Shown: one piece after another, positions 1-7,975 of the stretch
Layout: each line of letters starts with the position of its first letter
Position numbering within the stretch: the first letter of the stretch is position 1
Source: Olavius algarvensis associated proteobacterium Delta 3
GTDB taxonomy: Bacteria; Desulfobacterota; Desulfobacteria; Desulfobacterales; CAFBRK01
Direction of reading: 5' to 3'
Assembly (NCBI GenBank): GCA_903231505.1
Contig: CAFBRK010000284.1
Location: forward strand, 1 to 42,411
DNA length: 42,411 nucleotides
Notes under the pieces: generated by a model
Seen by the model: the letters and a program-made list of their open reading frames with translations, nothing else
Databases searched by the model: none
Told to the model about the DNA's origin: nothing
Program-made: the position numbers and the translations under genes

Positions 1-67
1 GCAAACCGGTCAACCCTTCGACTGCGCTCAGGACAAGCGGACCGGCCGGCAAACCAGACACAAAACC

Positions 68-109
68 CCAAACACCAAACACCAAACACGAAACACCAAG
101 CACCAAACA
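68..109. repeat. Heptamer tandem repeat, CCAAACA x6
   Basis: Six consecutive 7-bp units of consensus CCAAACA, two of them with a single change. They lie in the non-coding stretch before the rhodanese gene. The preceding bases 1-50 contain other low-complexity sequence, including the phrase CTCAGGACAAGCGG, which recurs near 37220. The unit length matches several other arrays in this window. Confidence 0.85.
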
Positions 110-155
110 CCCATTCACAACCCTGTCGATAACCTCATAGACCGGAGGCGTCCCC

Positions 156-527
156 ATGGCTTTCCGTCGTGTCACCAAAGACGAATTGACCTCCCGTCTG
201 GATGATCCTCAGATCATCGTTATCGATATGAGATCCAATTGGGCGGGCAGCTCCCTGAAAATCCGCCGGGCTCGGCGGGAGGACCCCGCCGATGTGGAGT
301 CCTGGATGGACAGCTACCCGAAAGGGACCGAGATCGTTCTCTACTGCTCCAGCCCCGGAGAAGAAGACAGCCTCCGGGCCGCCGAGAGGCTGAGCGCCGC
401 CGGATTCGAGAATGTTTCCGTTCTCAGCGGAGGATGGGCCGTGTGGGAAACCTCCCGGCTGCCCATGGAAAAACGGATTCCCGATCCGTTGCCCAAGGGT
501 GTTGTGCCCAATGTCGGCAAACCTTAA
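156..527 (+). CDS. Rhodanese-like domain protein
   Basis: A 123-residue cytoplasmic protein with the single rhodanese fold. It has the N-terminal strand ending in VIDMRS (about residues 21-27), an active-site loop containing Cys64, and the closing SGGWAVWE motif (about 91-99). The loop after the cysteine reads SSPGEEDS instead of the usual CRxGxR of sulfurtransferases. It resembles the CxxPxExxS loops of rhodanese-like domains whose substrate is unclear, so classical thiosulfate sulfurtransferase activity is uncertain. The protein has no signal peptide. The ATG start has a GGAGG-like site 7 bases upstream (ACCGGAGGCG). No operon partner is visible: the next gene on the same strand begins 230 bases downstream. 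Confidence 0.85.
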   Translation: MAFRRVTKDELTSRLDDPQIIVIDMRSNWAGSSLKIRRARREDPADVESWMDSYPKGTEIVLYCSSPGEEDSLRAAERLSAAGFENVSVLSGGWAVWETSRLPMEKRIPDPLPKGVVPNVGKP

Positions 528-759
528 CCCGCACATTGCATGAACTCTTTACAGCAAATGTTTTAAACGAACCAATATCGGCGCCTTAAAGTGAATACTG
601 ACGCATCGAGCTGCGATGCAATGTTCGGGTTAAGAGCCCTGGCCGGACCTTTCCCGTCCGGACGATGGCGGCGCCATACACGGAGGGTGGCCGCCCGGGC
701 CCATAAGCAACCTGTCGGCTCACGGTTTCGTTCAATTCAAACGCACCGTCCATGGATCC

Positions 760-1470
760 ATGGCATCGATACCTTTCATCAACATCCGTCTTCTGGTGAT
801 CACTCTTGGGCTGGTCGGGATCTTTCCGGCGTCCGCCGTTCCCGCGGCGACCGAATCGATCGTCGTCTGTGATGGCGATTTGATGCGCATCAACGCCCAA
901 GGGACACCGATCGCAGCCGTCCTCGATGATATCCAACAGGAATGTGGTATCCGCGTCGACGGGCTTCAGGCCGAACCGGACCGCCCGGTGCTTTTCTCGC
1001 AGACCGGGAACCGACAAGATATCCTCCGCAGCCTCCTGCAAATTCTGGACGTAACGAATTACGCCCTGGAATATCGAAACGATCTGTTGATTCAGGTGAC
1101 GGTCCTTCCGGTATCGACGATTCCGGATGCAGCCCGACCCGAAACCACAGATATCCCATCGGAAACCGCTGAGAAGCCCTTTGCGGACGGACTCCGTATT
1201 GTCGATGTGATCGAAGGTTCCCAGGCGGACTTCGCCAATCTCCAGGAAGGGGACCTGATTCTCTACTACGATGGACAGCGCGTGACACGGCCGGCGGAAC
1301 TGGTCCGGCTCTCCCAGGAACGCGGTTCCCAGGAAGCTGTGGAATTGATGCTCATTCGAGATCGCGCACCCATCCGTGTATATCTCAACGGTGGATTTAT
1401 TGGCATCCGCATACGGACCGGGCTGATGGATCGATCTGTGCTGGAGAAATACCTGGACATCATGGAATAA
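760..1470 (+). CDS. Secreted STN-like + PDZ domain protein
   Basis: A 236-residue exported protein. Residues 1-30 form a signal peptide ending near ASAVPAA. Residues about 47-112 resemble the short secretin/TonB N-terminal (STN) fold: alternating strands and helices, with GTPIAAVLDDIQQECGI followed by a second repeat ending in LLIQVTVLP. A polar linker (about 115-145) leads to a C-terminal PDZ domain (about 140-225) with the binding-loop-like segment FANLQEGDLILYYDG. STN domains occur in secretins and TonB receptors and PDZ domains in GspC and HtrA, so a periplasmic scaffold role is plausible, but no secretion genes are adjacent. The ATG has no clear Shine-Dalgarno site. The stop codon overlaps a palindrome of the REP-like family. 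Confidence 0.75.
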   Translation: MASIPFINIRLLVITLGLVGIFPASAVPAATESIVVCDGDLMRINAQGTPIAAVLDDIQQECGIRVDGLQAEPDRPVLFSQTGNRQDILRSLLQILDVTNYALEYRNDLLIQVTVLPVSTIPDAARPETTDIPSETAEKPFADGLRIVDVIEGSQADFANLQEGDLILYYDGQRVTRPAELVRLSQERGSQEAVELMLIRDRAPIRVYLNGGFIGIRIRTGLMDRSVLEKYLDIME

Positions 1471-1507
1471 AATCGTCCGACGATTTTATGAAACGCGACG
1501 ATGTCGC
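1467..1507. repeat. REP-like double hairpin, copy 1 (inverted orientation)
   Basis: Two adjacent perfect palindromes. The first is ATAAAATCGT-CCG-ACGATTTTAT at 1467-1489. The second is GCGAC-GAT-GTCGC at 1495-1507. The same pair, in the opposite order, recurs at 15843-15883 and 18903-18945, and the larger hairpin alone at 10987-11007. The first arm overlaps the stop codon of the STN-PDZ gene. There is no U-tract, so it is not an ordinary terminator. Confidence 0.8.
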
Positions 1508-1557
1508 TCCTGCGGCAACTGCCCTATAATCCCGGGGGTGAGATCCCGCGGCGATTT

Positions 1558-1586
1558 TTGACAACGCAAAGTATTTATTCTAAACT
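1558..1586 (+). promoter_or_regulatory. Candidate sigma-70 promoter for the HTH gene
   Basis: TTGACA at 1558-1563, a 17-base spacer, and TAAACT at 1581-1586. It lies 48 bases before the start of the HTH protein. The -35 matches the consensus exactly and the -10 matches at 4 of 6 positions. Confidence 0.5.
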
Positions 1587-1634
1587 GCCGGAAACCAATC
1601 GGCCAACTTCAACGAAACGAAAGGAAATCTGCAG

Positions 1635-2048
1635 ATGGCCAAACCGGGCGAATACTTGACCACGAAGGAATACGCCGAAAAAATGGGGTTGACCGTTTCA
1701 ACGGTGACCAAGCAACTCCGCAGCGGTAAGATCAAAGGAGTGAAAAAGGGCGGAAAATGGATGATCCGCGCCGGCGCATCCGTTCCGAAGAAATCTGCTC
1801 CGGAAAAATCCGCTCCCAAAATTCCGTCCACACCAAAGCCGGTTGCAGCACCATCCACGCCGCCGACTTCTGATTCCCAATCGAGCTACTCTGTCGATGA
1901 GTTCAGCAAGATGACGTTTCTGACCCCGTTTGGTGTCAAAGAGTGGCTCCGAAAGGGTATTTTACGCGGCAGCCAGACGAGTTCCGGCGACTGGCGGGTC
2001 GATGGATCCAGCCTGAATTTAGATCCGGTAAAGCGTCTCCTGCGATAG
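1635..2048 (+). CDS. Double helix-turn-helix (excisionase/MerR-like) protein
   Basis: A 137-residue protein with two winged-HTH segments of the MerR/excisionase type. The first spans about residues 8-50 (EYLTTKEYAEKMGLTVSTVT, then a basic wing GKIKGVKKGGKWMI). The second spans about 85-130 (YSVDEFSKMTFLTPFGVKEW, then a wing ending GDWRVDG). A flexible linker rich in Lys, Ser, Pro and Ala (about 56-82) joins them. Two DNA-reading heads on one chain suggest binding to two half-sites or bridging. It is probably a transcription factor; the target is unknown and no recombinase is nearby. The start follows GAAAGGAAATC, a usable ribosome site. A hairpin terminator candidate lies downstream. Confidence 0.75.
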   Translation: MAKPGEYLTTKEYAEKMGLTVSTVTKQLRSGKIKGVKKGGKWMIRAGASVPKKSAPEKSAPKIPSTPKPVAAPSTPPTSDSQSSYSVDEFSKMTFLTPFGVKEWLRKGILRGSQTSSGDWRVDGSSLNLDPVKRLLR

Positions 2049-2139
2049 CCCGAACCCACCGGAAACACTATCGACGGAACTTATTCAGGAAGAGTTCCGT
2101 CTGTGTTGTCGACACCTTTTTCTGATGTGAACACCCTTG

Positions 2140-2164
2140 CCGTGCATACAGAGGCACGGTTTTT
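2140..2164 (+). terminator. Candidate Rho-independent terminator
   Basis: A 6-bp stem CCGTGC/GCACGG with an 8-base loop, followed by TTTTT. It lies 92 bases after the stop of the HTH gene. Confidence 0.55.
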
Positions 2165-2299
2165 CTGTGCGGTTGTCGCTGAGCCGATAAAACGGATTTG
2201 CGCTTCGGAAATAAAAACCTTCGATTGGCGGGGCTCCCACGGGCGATCATCGATTCGAAGAAGCATGACGCGGCATACCGTCAATTCCGGGGATCACCG

Positions 2300-2815
2300 A
2301 TGAACACTTCGAACAACAGTGGGTTTCGGGAACTGCCCGCGCTGGAAAATCAGAAATGCTTCGCCTGCAGTCCAGTGAACCCAACCGGTCTAAAAATGCG
2401 CTTTCACGCCGACGCCGGCCGACTCGTGTCCTGGGTGACCGTTCCGGAGCACATGTGCGGGTGGCGTCATCTGGCCCATGGCGGGGTTATCGCTGCCATA
2501 CTCGATGAAGTGATGAGTTGGGGTGCCATCTACCTTCTCAAGCGGGTGATCCTGACACGCTCGATGGCGATCGAATTTAAAAAGCCGGTGCCTATCGGTA
2601 AATCGCTGCGGGCGGAAGGAAGCGTTTACGAAGTTCGCGGCCCTCGGGAAGCGGTGATGGAAGGCCGGCTGTATCGGGCGGATGACGATGTGCTGTGTGC
2701 CCGAGCCGAGGGCGTTTTCGCCTTGCTGTCGCCGGAAGCCGCCATGAGGCTATCGGTTGTCGATGCGCAGATGCTGGCCGATCTGAAACCACTGCTAGGG
2801 ACGTCTCCGGGATAA
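2300..2815 (+). CDS. PaaI-family hotdog thioesterase
   Basis: A 171-residue protein of the hotdog-fold acyl-CoA thioesterase superfamily. Near the N-terminus is the CFACSPVNPTGLKMRF segment typical of this branch. The central helix carries HGGVIAAILDEVMSW (HGG plus the acidic residue that acts in catalysis in the family), followed by the strand MAIEFKKPVPIGKSL. It probably hydrolyses a small acyl- or aryl-CoA in the cytoplasm; the substrate cannot be told. I chose the ATG at 2300 because homology-like sequence begins there and GGGGAT lies 4-9 bases upstream. A longer frame reaches 2198, but its extra 34 residues look non-coding. Confidence 0.85.
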   Translation: MNTSNNSGFRELPALENQKCFACSPVNPTGLKMRFHADAGRLVSWVTVPEHMCGWRHLAHGGVIAAILDEVMSWGAIYLLKRVILTRSMAIEFKKPVPIGKSLRAEGSVYEVRGPREAVMEGRLYRADDDVLCARAEGVFALLSPEAAMRLSVVDAQMLADLKPLLGTSPG

Positions 2816-2880
2816 ACCGGCGGATGTTTCGATTTCCTAATCCGGAAACAATCTGATATAAGCGGGACCGAACCGATGAC

Positions 2881-3480
2881 ATGGGTATTGGTATGACGAA
2901 TGATCCCAAACCGGCACTGGAAGACCCCGAAGTCTGGGTCGACCTCTACGGGGACTACCTCTATCGTTTCGCCCTATCCCGCACGAAGGATCCGACCGTC
3001 GCCGAAGATATCGTCCAGGAAACACTTCTGGCCGCGCTCCAGGCCCGAGCGTCGTTCAAAGGCAGATCTACTCCAAAAAGCTGGCTGGCCGGAATCCTGA
3101 AGCACAAGATCATAGATCACTTCCGAAAATCCAAACGGGAACGACCCACCGACGACGCGATCCTTCAGCGGGAGAATATCGATCGTCTCTTCGAGGAACA
3201 TGGTGCATGGAAAATGGTACCCAACAAGTGGGAAGTAAATCCCACCAAGCTCTACGAACAAAAAGAATTTATGGACATCTTTTACAAATGCCTGGCAAAA
3301 CTGCCCGAGCGCTTGGGCAAAGCCTTCATCCTTCGGGAAATCGACGGCCTGGACACCAGGGAAATCTGTAAGGTTCTCGATATCACGGCGACCAACAGTT
3401 GGGTGATGCTCTACAGGGCTCGAATGGCGCTGCGGGGCTGCCTGGAGATCAACTGGATCGATGAAGCGGCTTCGGAGTAA
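2881..3480 (+). CDS. ECF-type RNA polymerase sigma factor
   Basis: A 199-residue sigma-70-family factor with only regions 2 and 4. Region 2 covers about residues 20-95, with the -10 recognition segment AEDIVQETLLAAL and the following SWLAGILKHKIIDHFRK. Region 4 covers about 135-190, with LPERLGKAFILREIDGL and a helix-turn-helix REICKVLDITATNSWVMLYRAR. An acidic, aromatic-rich insert lies between the two. It directs RNA polymerase to an unknown regulon. The next gene, 5 bases downstream, encodes a small zinc-site protein that fits as its anti-sigma factor. An alternative ATG at 2893 would shorten it by four residues. Confidence 0.9.
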   Translation: MGIGMTNDPKPALEDPEVWVDLYGDYLYRFALSRTKDPTVAEDIVQETLLAALQARASFKGRSTPKSWLAGILKHKIIDHFRKSKRERPTDDAILQRENIDRLFEEHGAWKMVPNKWEVNPTKLYEQKEFMDIFYKCLAKLPERLGKAFILREIDGLDTREICKVLDITATNSWVMLYRARMALRGCLEINWIDEAASE

Positions 3481-3485
3481 ACTGA

Positions 3486-3749
3486 ATGTTTAGCTGGATG
3501 ACGAACTGCCAACGGATCACGGAAATCGTTTCCGAAGCGATGGACAACCCTCCCCCGATACATCGACGGGTCTGGATCTGGATGCATCTGGTGATGTGCG
3601 GGCATTGTTCGAACTTTCGACGGCAACTCGACCTCTTGCGGGCCGCCGGGTGCTGGGAGAACGGAAATCCTGACGGCATTGACACCGATGGGCTGTCGGA
3701 TGAGGTGCGTCAGCGGATCAAAGACGCCATTCGCAGCGGGTGCCGGTAA
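3486..3749 (+). CDS. Small zinc-binding anti-sigma factor candidate
   Basis: An 87-residue cytoplasmic protein. Its centre carries HLVMCGHC, an exact H-x3-C-x2-C pattern, as in the zinc-binding anti-sigma (ZAS) family. The preceding helix (CQRITEIVSEAMD) matches the usual start of zf-HC2 domains. It has no membrane segment, so it would be a soluble ZAS of the RsrA/ChrR type rather than a membrane-anchored one. It follows the sigma gene with a 5-base gap, implying co-transcription and direct inhibition of that sigma, perhaps released by redox or metal stress. The start at 3486 lies directly after the sigma stop. Confidence 0.75.
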   Translation: MFSWMTNCQRITEIVSEAMDNPPPIHRRVWIWMHLVMCGHCSNFRRQLDLLRAAGCWENGNPDGIDTDGLSDEVRQRIKDAIRSGCR

Positions 3750-4045
3750 CTTGAGCCATTGCCCGAAGCCGGGTCTTAAAACGGGAGCCAAAAATATGTT
3801 CCGAGTTGTGGATTGTTTTCGCGTCGGAACATTGCGAAATCATCGGAACCGGATTCGGAATCGATATCGACTTCGACGTTGGTCATGCTGTCTCGATTCC
3901 GATACCGATAGCGATCCCGATACCGAACATGACCACATCCGGAATCCCACAATACGGTGCCCTTTTGACAGAATCTCGCCATGTTCAAACGGAACATAGT
4001 TACGGCAACGTCTTTAAGAGAAATCCCCGGAAACCCTTCACGGGG
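3750..4045. other. Convergent intergenic region with GATACC-type microsatellite
   Basis: This gap lies between the converging anti-sigma and AttH-like genes. Positions about 3850-3930 are a degenerate hexamer series built from CGATAT, CGATTC, CGATAC and CGATCC. It gives open but low-complexity frames on both strands. I see no convincing gene or terminator. Confidence 0.5.
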
Positions 4046-5185
4046 CTACATGGGTGCGTCAAAAGCCTTTCCGTAGCCGGTTAACTCAACATACCCAGCG
4101 CCGACGACCGGCCGGCCGCCGGCGGTTCCAGTGACCGATACACTCCCTTCCCAATAGTCGACACCGCTGGTTTGGGACGTTCTCATTTCCTGATCTTCCA
4201 GATTGGCGCTGACCCGCAACCGCAACTGCTTTGTCGGGATATCGAGGTTCCACGCAACGGGGTAGACGGCCTGAGTGCCCGGACTTTGCCAGGTGTCCTT
4301 GATCTCCGCCGACATCGCCTCGACGGCAATGTGATGGGCCGTTCCTGAGGGATCCACAAAGGTGCCGCTGGACGCCGGGTGGGCACCACCCTGTTCCCGC
4401 CGTAATATGAAAAACATCAATTCTGTATTGTCGGAGAGCTGCAGACTGAACCAATCCCAGCCGGTGATGCCGGGCTCCAGTGGCGCGGTGCTGTATTCAT
4501 GATCCATCCAGCTCAGGCCTTCAACGGTATAGGGCGTCCCCTGTACGTTGATGACGCCGTCGGTGCGAAGGCGCGTCAGGGAATAGTAACAGCTTGCCTG
4601 TTCGGGAGACGACCCTTTACGGCTGTACCCGGCTTCTCCGTGAAACACCGGAGCCTTGACCGGCTCGAGATTCAAGTCCAGTGAAAAGATGTCGCTATCG
4701 GCCCGGATACGGTGCCGGTCATGGCCGATGACCGCCTGCCACCGCTTCAGAAATACGGTCACCCCCGTTTCGGCTGTTGCGACACCGGCCAGGCCGAGCG
4801 CCCCGCGTGCCATGATCTGATCCTGGAGGTGGCGTTTTCGGTTCACATCTGAAACCGCCGCATGACCGATAAAAAGCTGGGATGTGCGCCACTCCGAAGA
4901 CGGATCCGGCCAGGAGGCCTCCTTTTCAGGGGGTGCCAGGCGAATCCGGAAAATGGTGAACTGGTAACCAAAGCGCCTGCCGTCCGGGGCGGTCACGTTT
5001 CCGGTATAATACCACCATTCGGTGCGGTGCCGGGGATGGTCGCCGTGGTCTTCGGGAAGCCGCAGCTGACACGGCCCGGTAACCCTGGCATAATCCTCGG
5101 CGATGCCGGAAAACCCGCCTGCCCGCAGCACCAGGGCGGAGGCCACAAAGACGACCCGGATCCATATGGCCACTTGTTTATTCAT
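4046..5185 (-). CDS. AttH/CrtC-like secreted lipocalin-type protein
   Basis: A 379-residue exported protein of the predicted secreted hydrolase family related to Agrobacterium AttH and carotenoid 1,2-hydratase CrtC. A signal peptide covers about residues 1-25. The family signature EWWYYTGNV follows near residue 56, then GRRFGYQFTIFR, and further on WMDHEYSTAPLEPGITGWDWF. The fold is a tandem lipocalin-like barrel that may carry or modify a lipid. It is the third gene of a minus-strand cassette, with the FtsX permease and ATPase upstream, the usual AttEFGH arrangement. A hairpin-rich spacer of about 200 bases separates it from the permease. The ATG has AGGA 7-10 bases upstream. Confidence 0.85.
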   Translation of the reverse strand: MNKQVAIWIRVVFVASALVLRAGGFSGIAEDYARVTGPCQLRLPEDHGDHPRHRTEWWYYTGNVTAPDGRRFGYQFTIFRIRLAPPEKEASWPDPSSEWRTSQLFIGHAAVSDVNRKRHLQDQIMARGALGLAGVATAETGVTVFLKRWQAVIGHDRHRIRADSDIFSLDLNLEPVKAPVFHGEAGYSRKGSSPEQASCYYSLTRLRTDGVINVQGTPYTVEGLSWMDHEYSTAPLEPGITGWDWFSLQLSDNTELMFFILRREQGGAHPASSGTFVDPSGTAHHIAVEAMSAEIKDTWQSPGTQAVYPVAWNLDIPTKQLRLRVSANLEDQEMRTSQTSGVDYWEGSVSVTGTAGGRPVVGAGYVELTGYGKAFDAPM

Positions 5186-5207
5186 CTTTTTTCCTAGAAA
5201 CGGTTTA

Positions 5208-5386
5208 TGCCATGATCGGGCTCATCTGATCATGGCACCAAGCGGAGGGTGAAGTATTTTCAGCTGGTTCATCAGTCATTCCACCGCACATGGTTCAATT
5301 CTGGCCTACTTTTACAGCGTTTGCATCAACCCGATGTTATCGTTTTTCAGTCCCTCGGCTGAAAAGACTTCATGCCATGATCAGAT
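5208..5386. repeat. Inverted-repeat element between permease and AttH-like genes
   Basis: TGCCATGATC (5208-5217) and GATCATGGCA (5228-5237) form a perfect 10-bp stem. ATCTGATCATGGCA (5224-5237) is also inverted exactly at 5373-5386. The next 15 bases, TGAAGTATTTTCAGC (5250-5264), pair with 5358-5372 with one mismatch. The two arms thus delimit a segment of about 160 bases, the left arm carrying a 12-base insertion. The right arm overlaps the permease stop codon. It may be a MITE-like insertion or an operon-internal RNA structure. Confidence 0.65.
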
Positions 5387-7890
5387 TAGCGTTCCCTGAG
5401 CAACACAGCCGGGGGGATGCGAAAGATCAGCCGCGTCGCAGGAAGCGCTGAAAAAAGCGCCGCACCGATGATCAGCGGCACGGACAACCCCACGGCTCCC
5501 CAGTCGACCCGGTACTGAAACGTCCACCCGAAAGACTGGGCATTGATCACAAAGATCAGCAGGTACGACAGCACAAACCCGCACAGCACGCCGGCGCCCT
5601 CTCCGGCGGTCACCATGAGCATGGCTTCCCAGAAAACCAGGCGCCGGATTTGACCACGGCTGGCGCCGACCGCGATCATGGTGTTAAACTGCCGGCGATG
5701 CTCCAGAACCAGTACGGACAGGGTGGATGCGATGCCCAGGGCCGCCACTGCAAGTGCAATGAGCAGCAGGATCGAGGTTACCGCAAAGGTTTCATCGAAA
5801 ATCCGCAATATCGCACGCCGCAAATGTCTCCCGCTGGTGATATCCAGGCGCCCGTCGGACAGCGCCACCAGATCTGACACAAGTGCCGTCAGCGCCCGAT
5901 CGGGATCCCTCACCGACCTGTCCAGATGGAGGCGTACACCGCCCCATTCGGGATTTCCGAACATGGCGTTAAAGGGCGCCAAGGCGTAAAAAACCACGCC
6001 GCCCCGGGTGCGGTAGTCCCTGACGATACCCAGTACCGTCAGGTTCAGTGCCTGTTCACCGATGCGGGTCCGAAATGTGTTTCCCATTTCAAGCCCCGTC
6101 AAATTGGCAAACACTTCACTGACCAGGACACCCTCGCCGCGATTGAATGCCGGTGCCGCGGACTCCGGCTCTCCCTTGACCCATAGGAACCCACCATGCT
6201 TCCGGAAGGATTCAAGATCGACGGTTTCAAACTGGAACATGACGTCCCGGTGGCGCAGGTAGATCCGATGGTAGGGCAGCAGGTCCGCGGGCGCATCCAG
6301 CTGCTGTATCGCCTGCATCAGATCGAAGGGTATGGGATCCCGGTACTGGTTGATGGCCGCCATTTTCGGGGTCACGAACACATCGCCGCTGACCGTTTGA
6401 TGGGCCCACAGTTCCACTGTATTTCGAAAACTGTGGATCATGACGACCAGGGCACAGAACAGAGCGCTGGCTGTGATCAGTGCTCCGACGGAAATCGCCG
6501 TTCGCATGCCGCTGGTGCTGAGGTATCGTCCGGCCAGAAACGCCGGTTCCCCGCCGATCCGACGAAGGGGGTTCGCGAGACGACGGCCCATGAGTTGCAG
6601 GCACCACGGGGACAGCAGGGAAAATCCGGTAAACAGCAGAAATGTCGCCAGGTATCCGGGCAGGGGCAGACCGGGTGGCCCCGGGATGGCCGCCAGGGGA
6701 AACACCAGAGCCACGGCAACCAGCCCCATGGCCCCGAGTCGGCCGGCGGCGCTCTGTGTCCGTTCGATTTCCGGGTTCTCCGCCATCACCTCCTTTGGCG
6801 AGATCTTCATGGCGGCATGGGCCGGCTGGGCGGCCGCGGCCAGGGAGATGGCCAACGTGACGGCAAAGGAAAGGGCGATCTCCCAGCCGCTCAGCGTGAG
6901 CCGATCCACATGAACCCTGACAAACAGGGTGGAGATGGTCTCACTGACCCCTTGAATCATGTATCGCACGATCACCGAACCTACCGGCACCGATAGCAGC
7001 CAGCCGCCCACACCCAGCATGGCGCCTTCCAGGAGAAACAACAGAAACAGCTGGCGGGCGGATGCCCCGTTGGCATGGAGGATCGCCAGCTCGGAGCGGC
7101 GATTCGCAGCGTTCAGAGCGATGAGGCTGTAAACGAGAAACATCCCGACAAAGAGTGACACAAAACTCAAGATCGACAGATTCAGTTGATACGCCCGGAT
7201 CATCTGCATCCCGCTTTCCCGCTCTTCCTCGGGCCGGGCCAAAACCACACCTTCCGGGAGCTCTGCCTGAAGGGTTTCATCGCTTCCATCACCGGCGCCG
7301 ACCGCCATCCGAAGGTCGATGCGATCGACCTGTCCGAAATTGCCGGTGAATTCCTGAAACGTGGCGATGTCTGTCACGCCGATCCGGCCCCCTTCCACCA
7401 TCCCGATGCCCTCGGCATCGAGAATGCCGACACAGCGGAAGGGTGCCTGCTGTCGGGAATGCCCCAGAATTACGGTATCCCCTGGGGTTACACGGTGTTT
7501 TGCGGCGAGCTGGGCGCCGAGCGCAAGGGTAAAGGGCTCTCTCATCAGCTCGGCCCACATCTTGTTGTCGTTCGGGGATCCCGGTGCCGGCCGCCAATTC
7601 CGAAACGAACGATCCAGCAACGGGTCGAATCCGATCAGCAGAAATGGATTTGCCCGTTGGCCCCCCATGTGCACGTATGCCATAAGTACCGGAGACGCCC
7701 CTGCTACGGCCGGATTGCGAAGCAGTTCCGCCACCAGGGTTTCCGGAAGGCGACCGCCAGGTTTGATCAGCGATCGGTCGGTATGTCCGGCGATCAGGTC
7801 CATACTGCGTGAAAACGCGTCCAGTGACGCATGTATGGACAACCGGACGCTGGTAAAGACCGCGGCGCCCAGGGCAATACCCAGGACCAC
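5386..7890 (-). CDS. FtsX-type ABC transporter permease (AttF/G-like fusion)
   Basis: An open frame of 834 codons encoding a large inner-membrane permease with two FtsX domains. It begins in the first membrane helix (VVLGIALGAAVFTSVRLS). A long periplasmic region follows, then a three-helix FtsX block (about 240-370), further helices (about 385-500), a second periplasmic domain, and a final FtsX block (about 690-825). It works with the ATPase encoded directly upstream, like LolCDE/MacB-type mechanotransmission pumps that act on envelope lipids or lipoproteins. The only start in this frame is GTG at 7890, inside helix 1. The expected cytoplasmic N-terminus is found in another frame just upstream (7891-7973), so this is probably a frameshifted gene or a sequence error. 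Confidence 0.8.
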   Translation of the reverse strand: MVLGIALGAAVFTSVRLSIHASLDAFSRSMDLIAGHTDRSLIKPGGRLPETLVAELLRNPAVAGASPVLMAYVHMGGQRANPFLLIGFDPLLDRSFRNWRPAPGSPNDNKMWAELMREPFTLALGAQLAAKHRVTPGDTVILGHSRQQAPFRCVGILDAEGIGMVEGGRIGVTDIATFQEFTGNFGQVDRIDLRMAVGAGDGSDETLQAELPEGVVLARPEEERESGMQMIRAYQLNLSILSFVSLFVGMFLVYSLIALNAANRRSELAILHANGASARQLFLLFLLEGAMLGVGGWLLSVPVGSVIVRYMIQGVSETISTLFVRVHVDRLTLSGWEIALSFAVTLAISLAAAAQPAHAAMKISPKEVMAENPEIERTQSAAGRLGAMGLVAVALVFPLAAIPGPPGLPLPGYLATFLLFTGFSLLSPWCLQLMGRRLANPLRRIGGEPAFLAGRYLSTSGMRTAISVGALITASALFCALVVMIHSFRNTVELWAHQTVSGDVFVTPKMAAINQYRDPIPFDLMQAIQQLDAPADLLPYHRIYLRHRDVMFQFETVDLESFRKHGGFLWVKGEPESAAPAFNRGEGVLVSEVFANLTGLEMGNTFRTRIGEQALNLTVLGIVRDYRTRGGVVFYALAPFNAMFGNPEWGGVRLHLDRSVRDPDRALTALVSDLVALSDGRLDITSGRHLRRAILRIFDETFAVTSILLLIALAVAALGIASTLSVLVLEHRRQFNTMIAVGASRGQIRRLVFWEAMLMVTAGEGAGVLCGFVLSYLLIFVINAQSFGWTFQYRVDWGAVGLSVPLIIGAALFSALPATRLIFRIPPAVLLRER

Positions 7891-7973
7891 GTCATGGTGC
7901 GTCCGAGATGCTTGCCGGCAAACCGGAGGCTGAACCAGAAAAACAAACGGAGGAAAAATGACAGACGTCTCAT
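7891..7973 (-). pseudogene. Out-of-frame N-terminus of the FtsX permease
   Basis: The ATG at 7973 lies 2 bases after the ATPase stop codon. It opens a frame reading MRRLSFFLRLFFWFSLRFAG and then KHLGRTMT. This is the amphipathic, basic segment that normally precedes helix 1 in such permeases. After the codons for RTMT the homologous reading continues (VVLGIALGAA) only if one base is added, in ACGTGGTCC at about 7888-7893. The simplest explanation is a one-base deletion or a sequencing error. No slippery heptamer is visible. Confidence 0.6.
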
Positions 7974-7975
7974 GG

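Noticed and set aside
591..759. Structured RNA between the rhodanese and STN-PDZ genes
   Set aside because: Small hairpins (GCATCG/CGATGC and CCGGAC/GTCCGG) are present but match no known RNA family, and none contacts a gene start.
3750..4045. Small Arg/Tyr- or Ile/Pro-rich proteins on either strand
   Set aside because: They come from the GATACC hexamer microsatellite and have no ribosome sites.
6196..6996. 266-codon plus-strand open frame inside the permease
   Set aside because: It is Gln/Gly/His-rich antisense sequence of a gene with strong membrane-protein pattern; a typical shadow.
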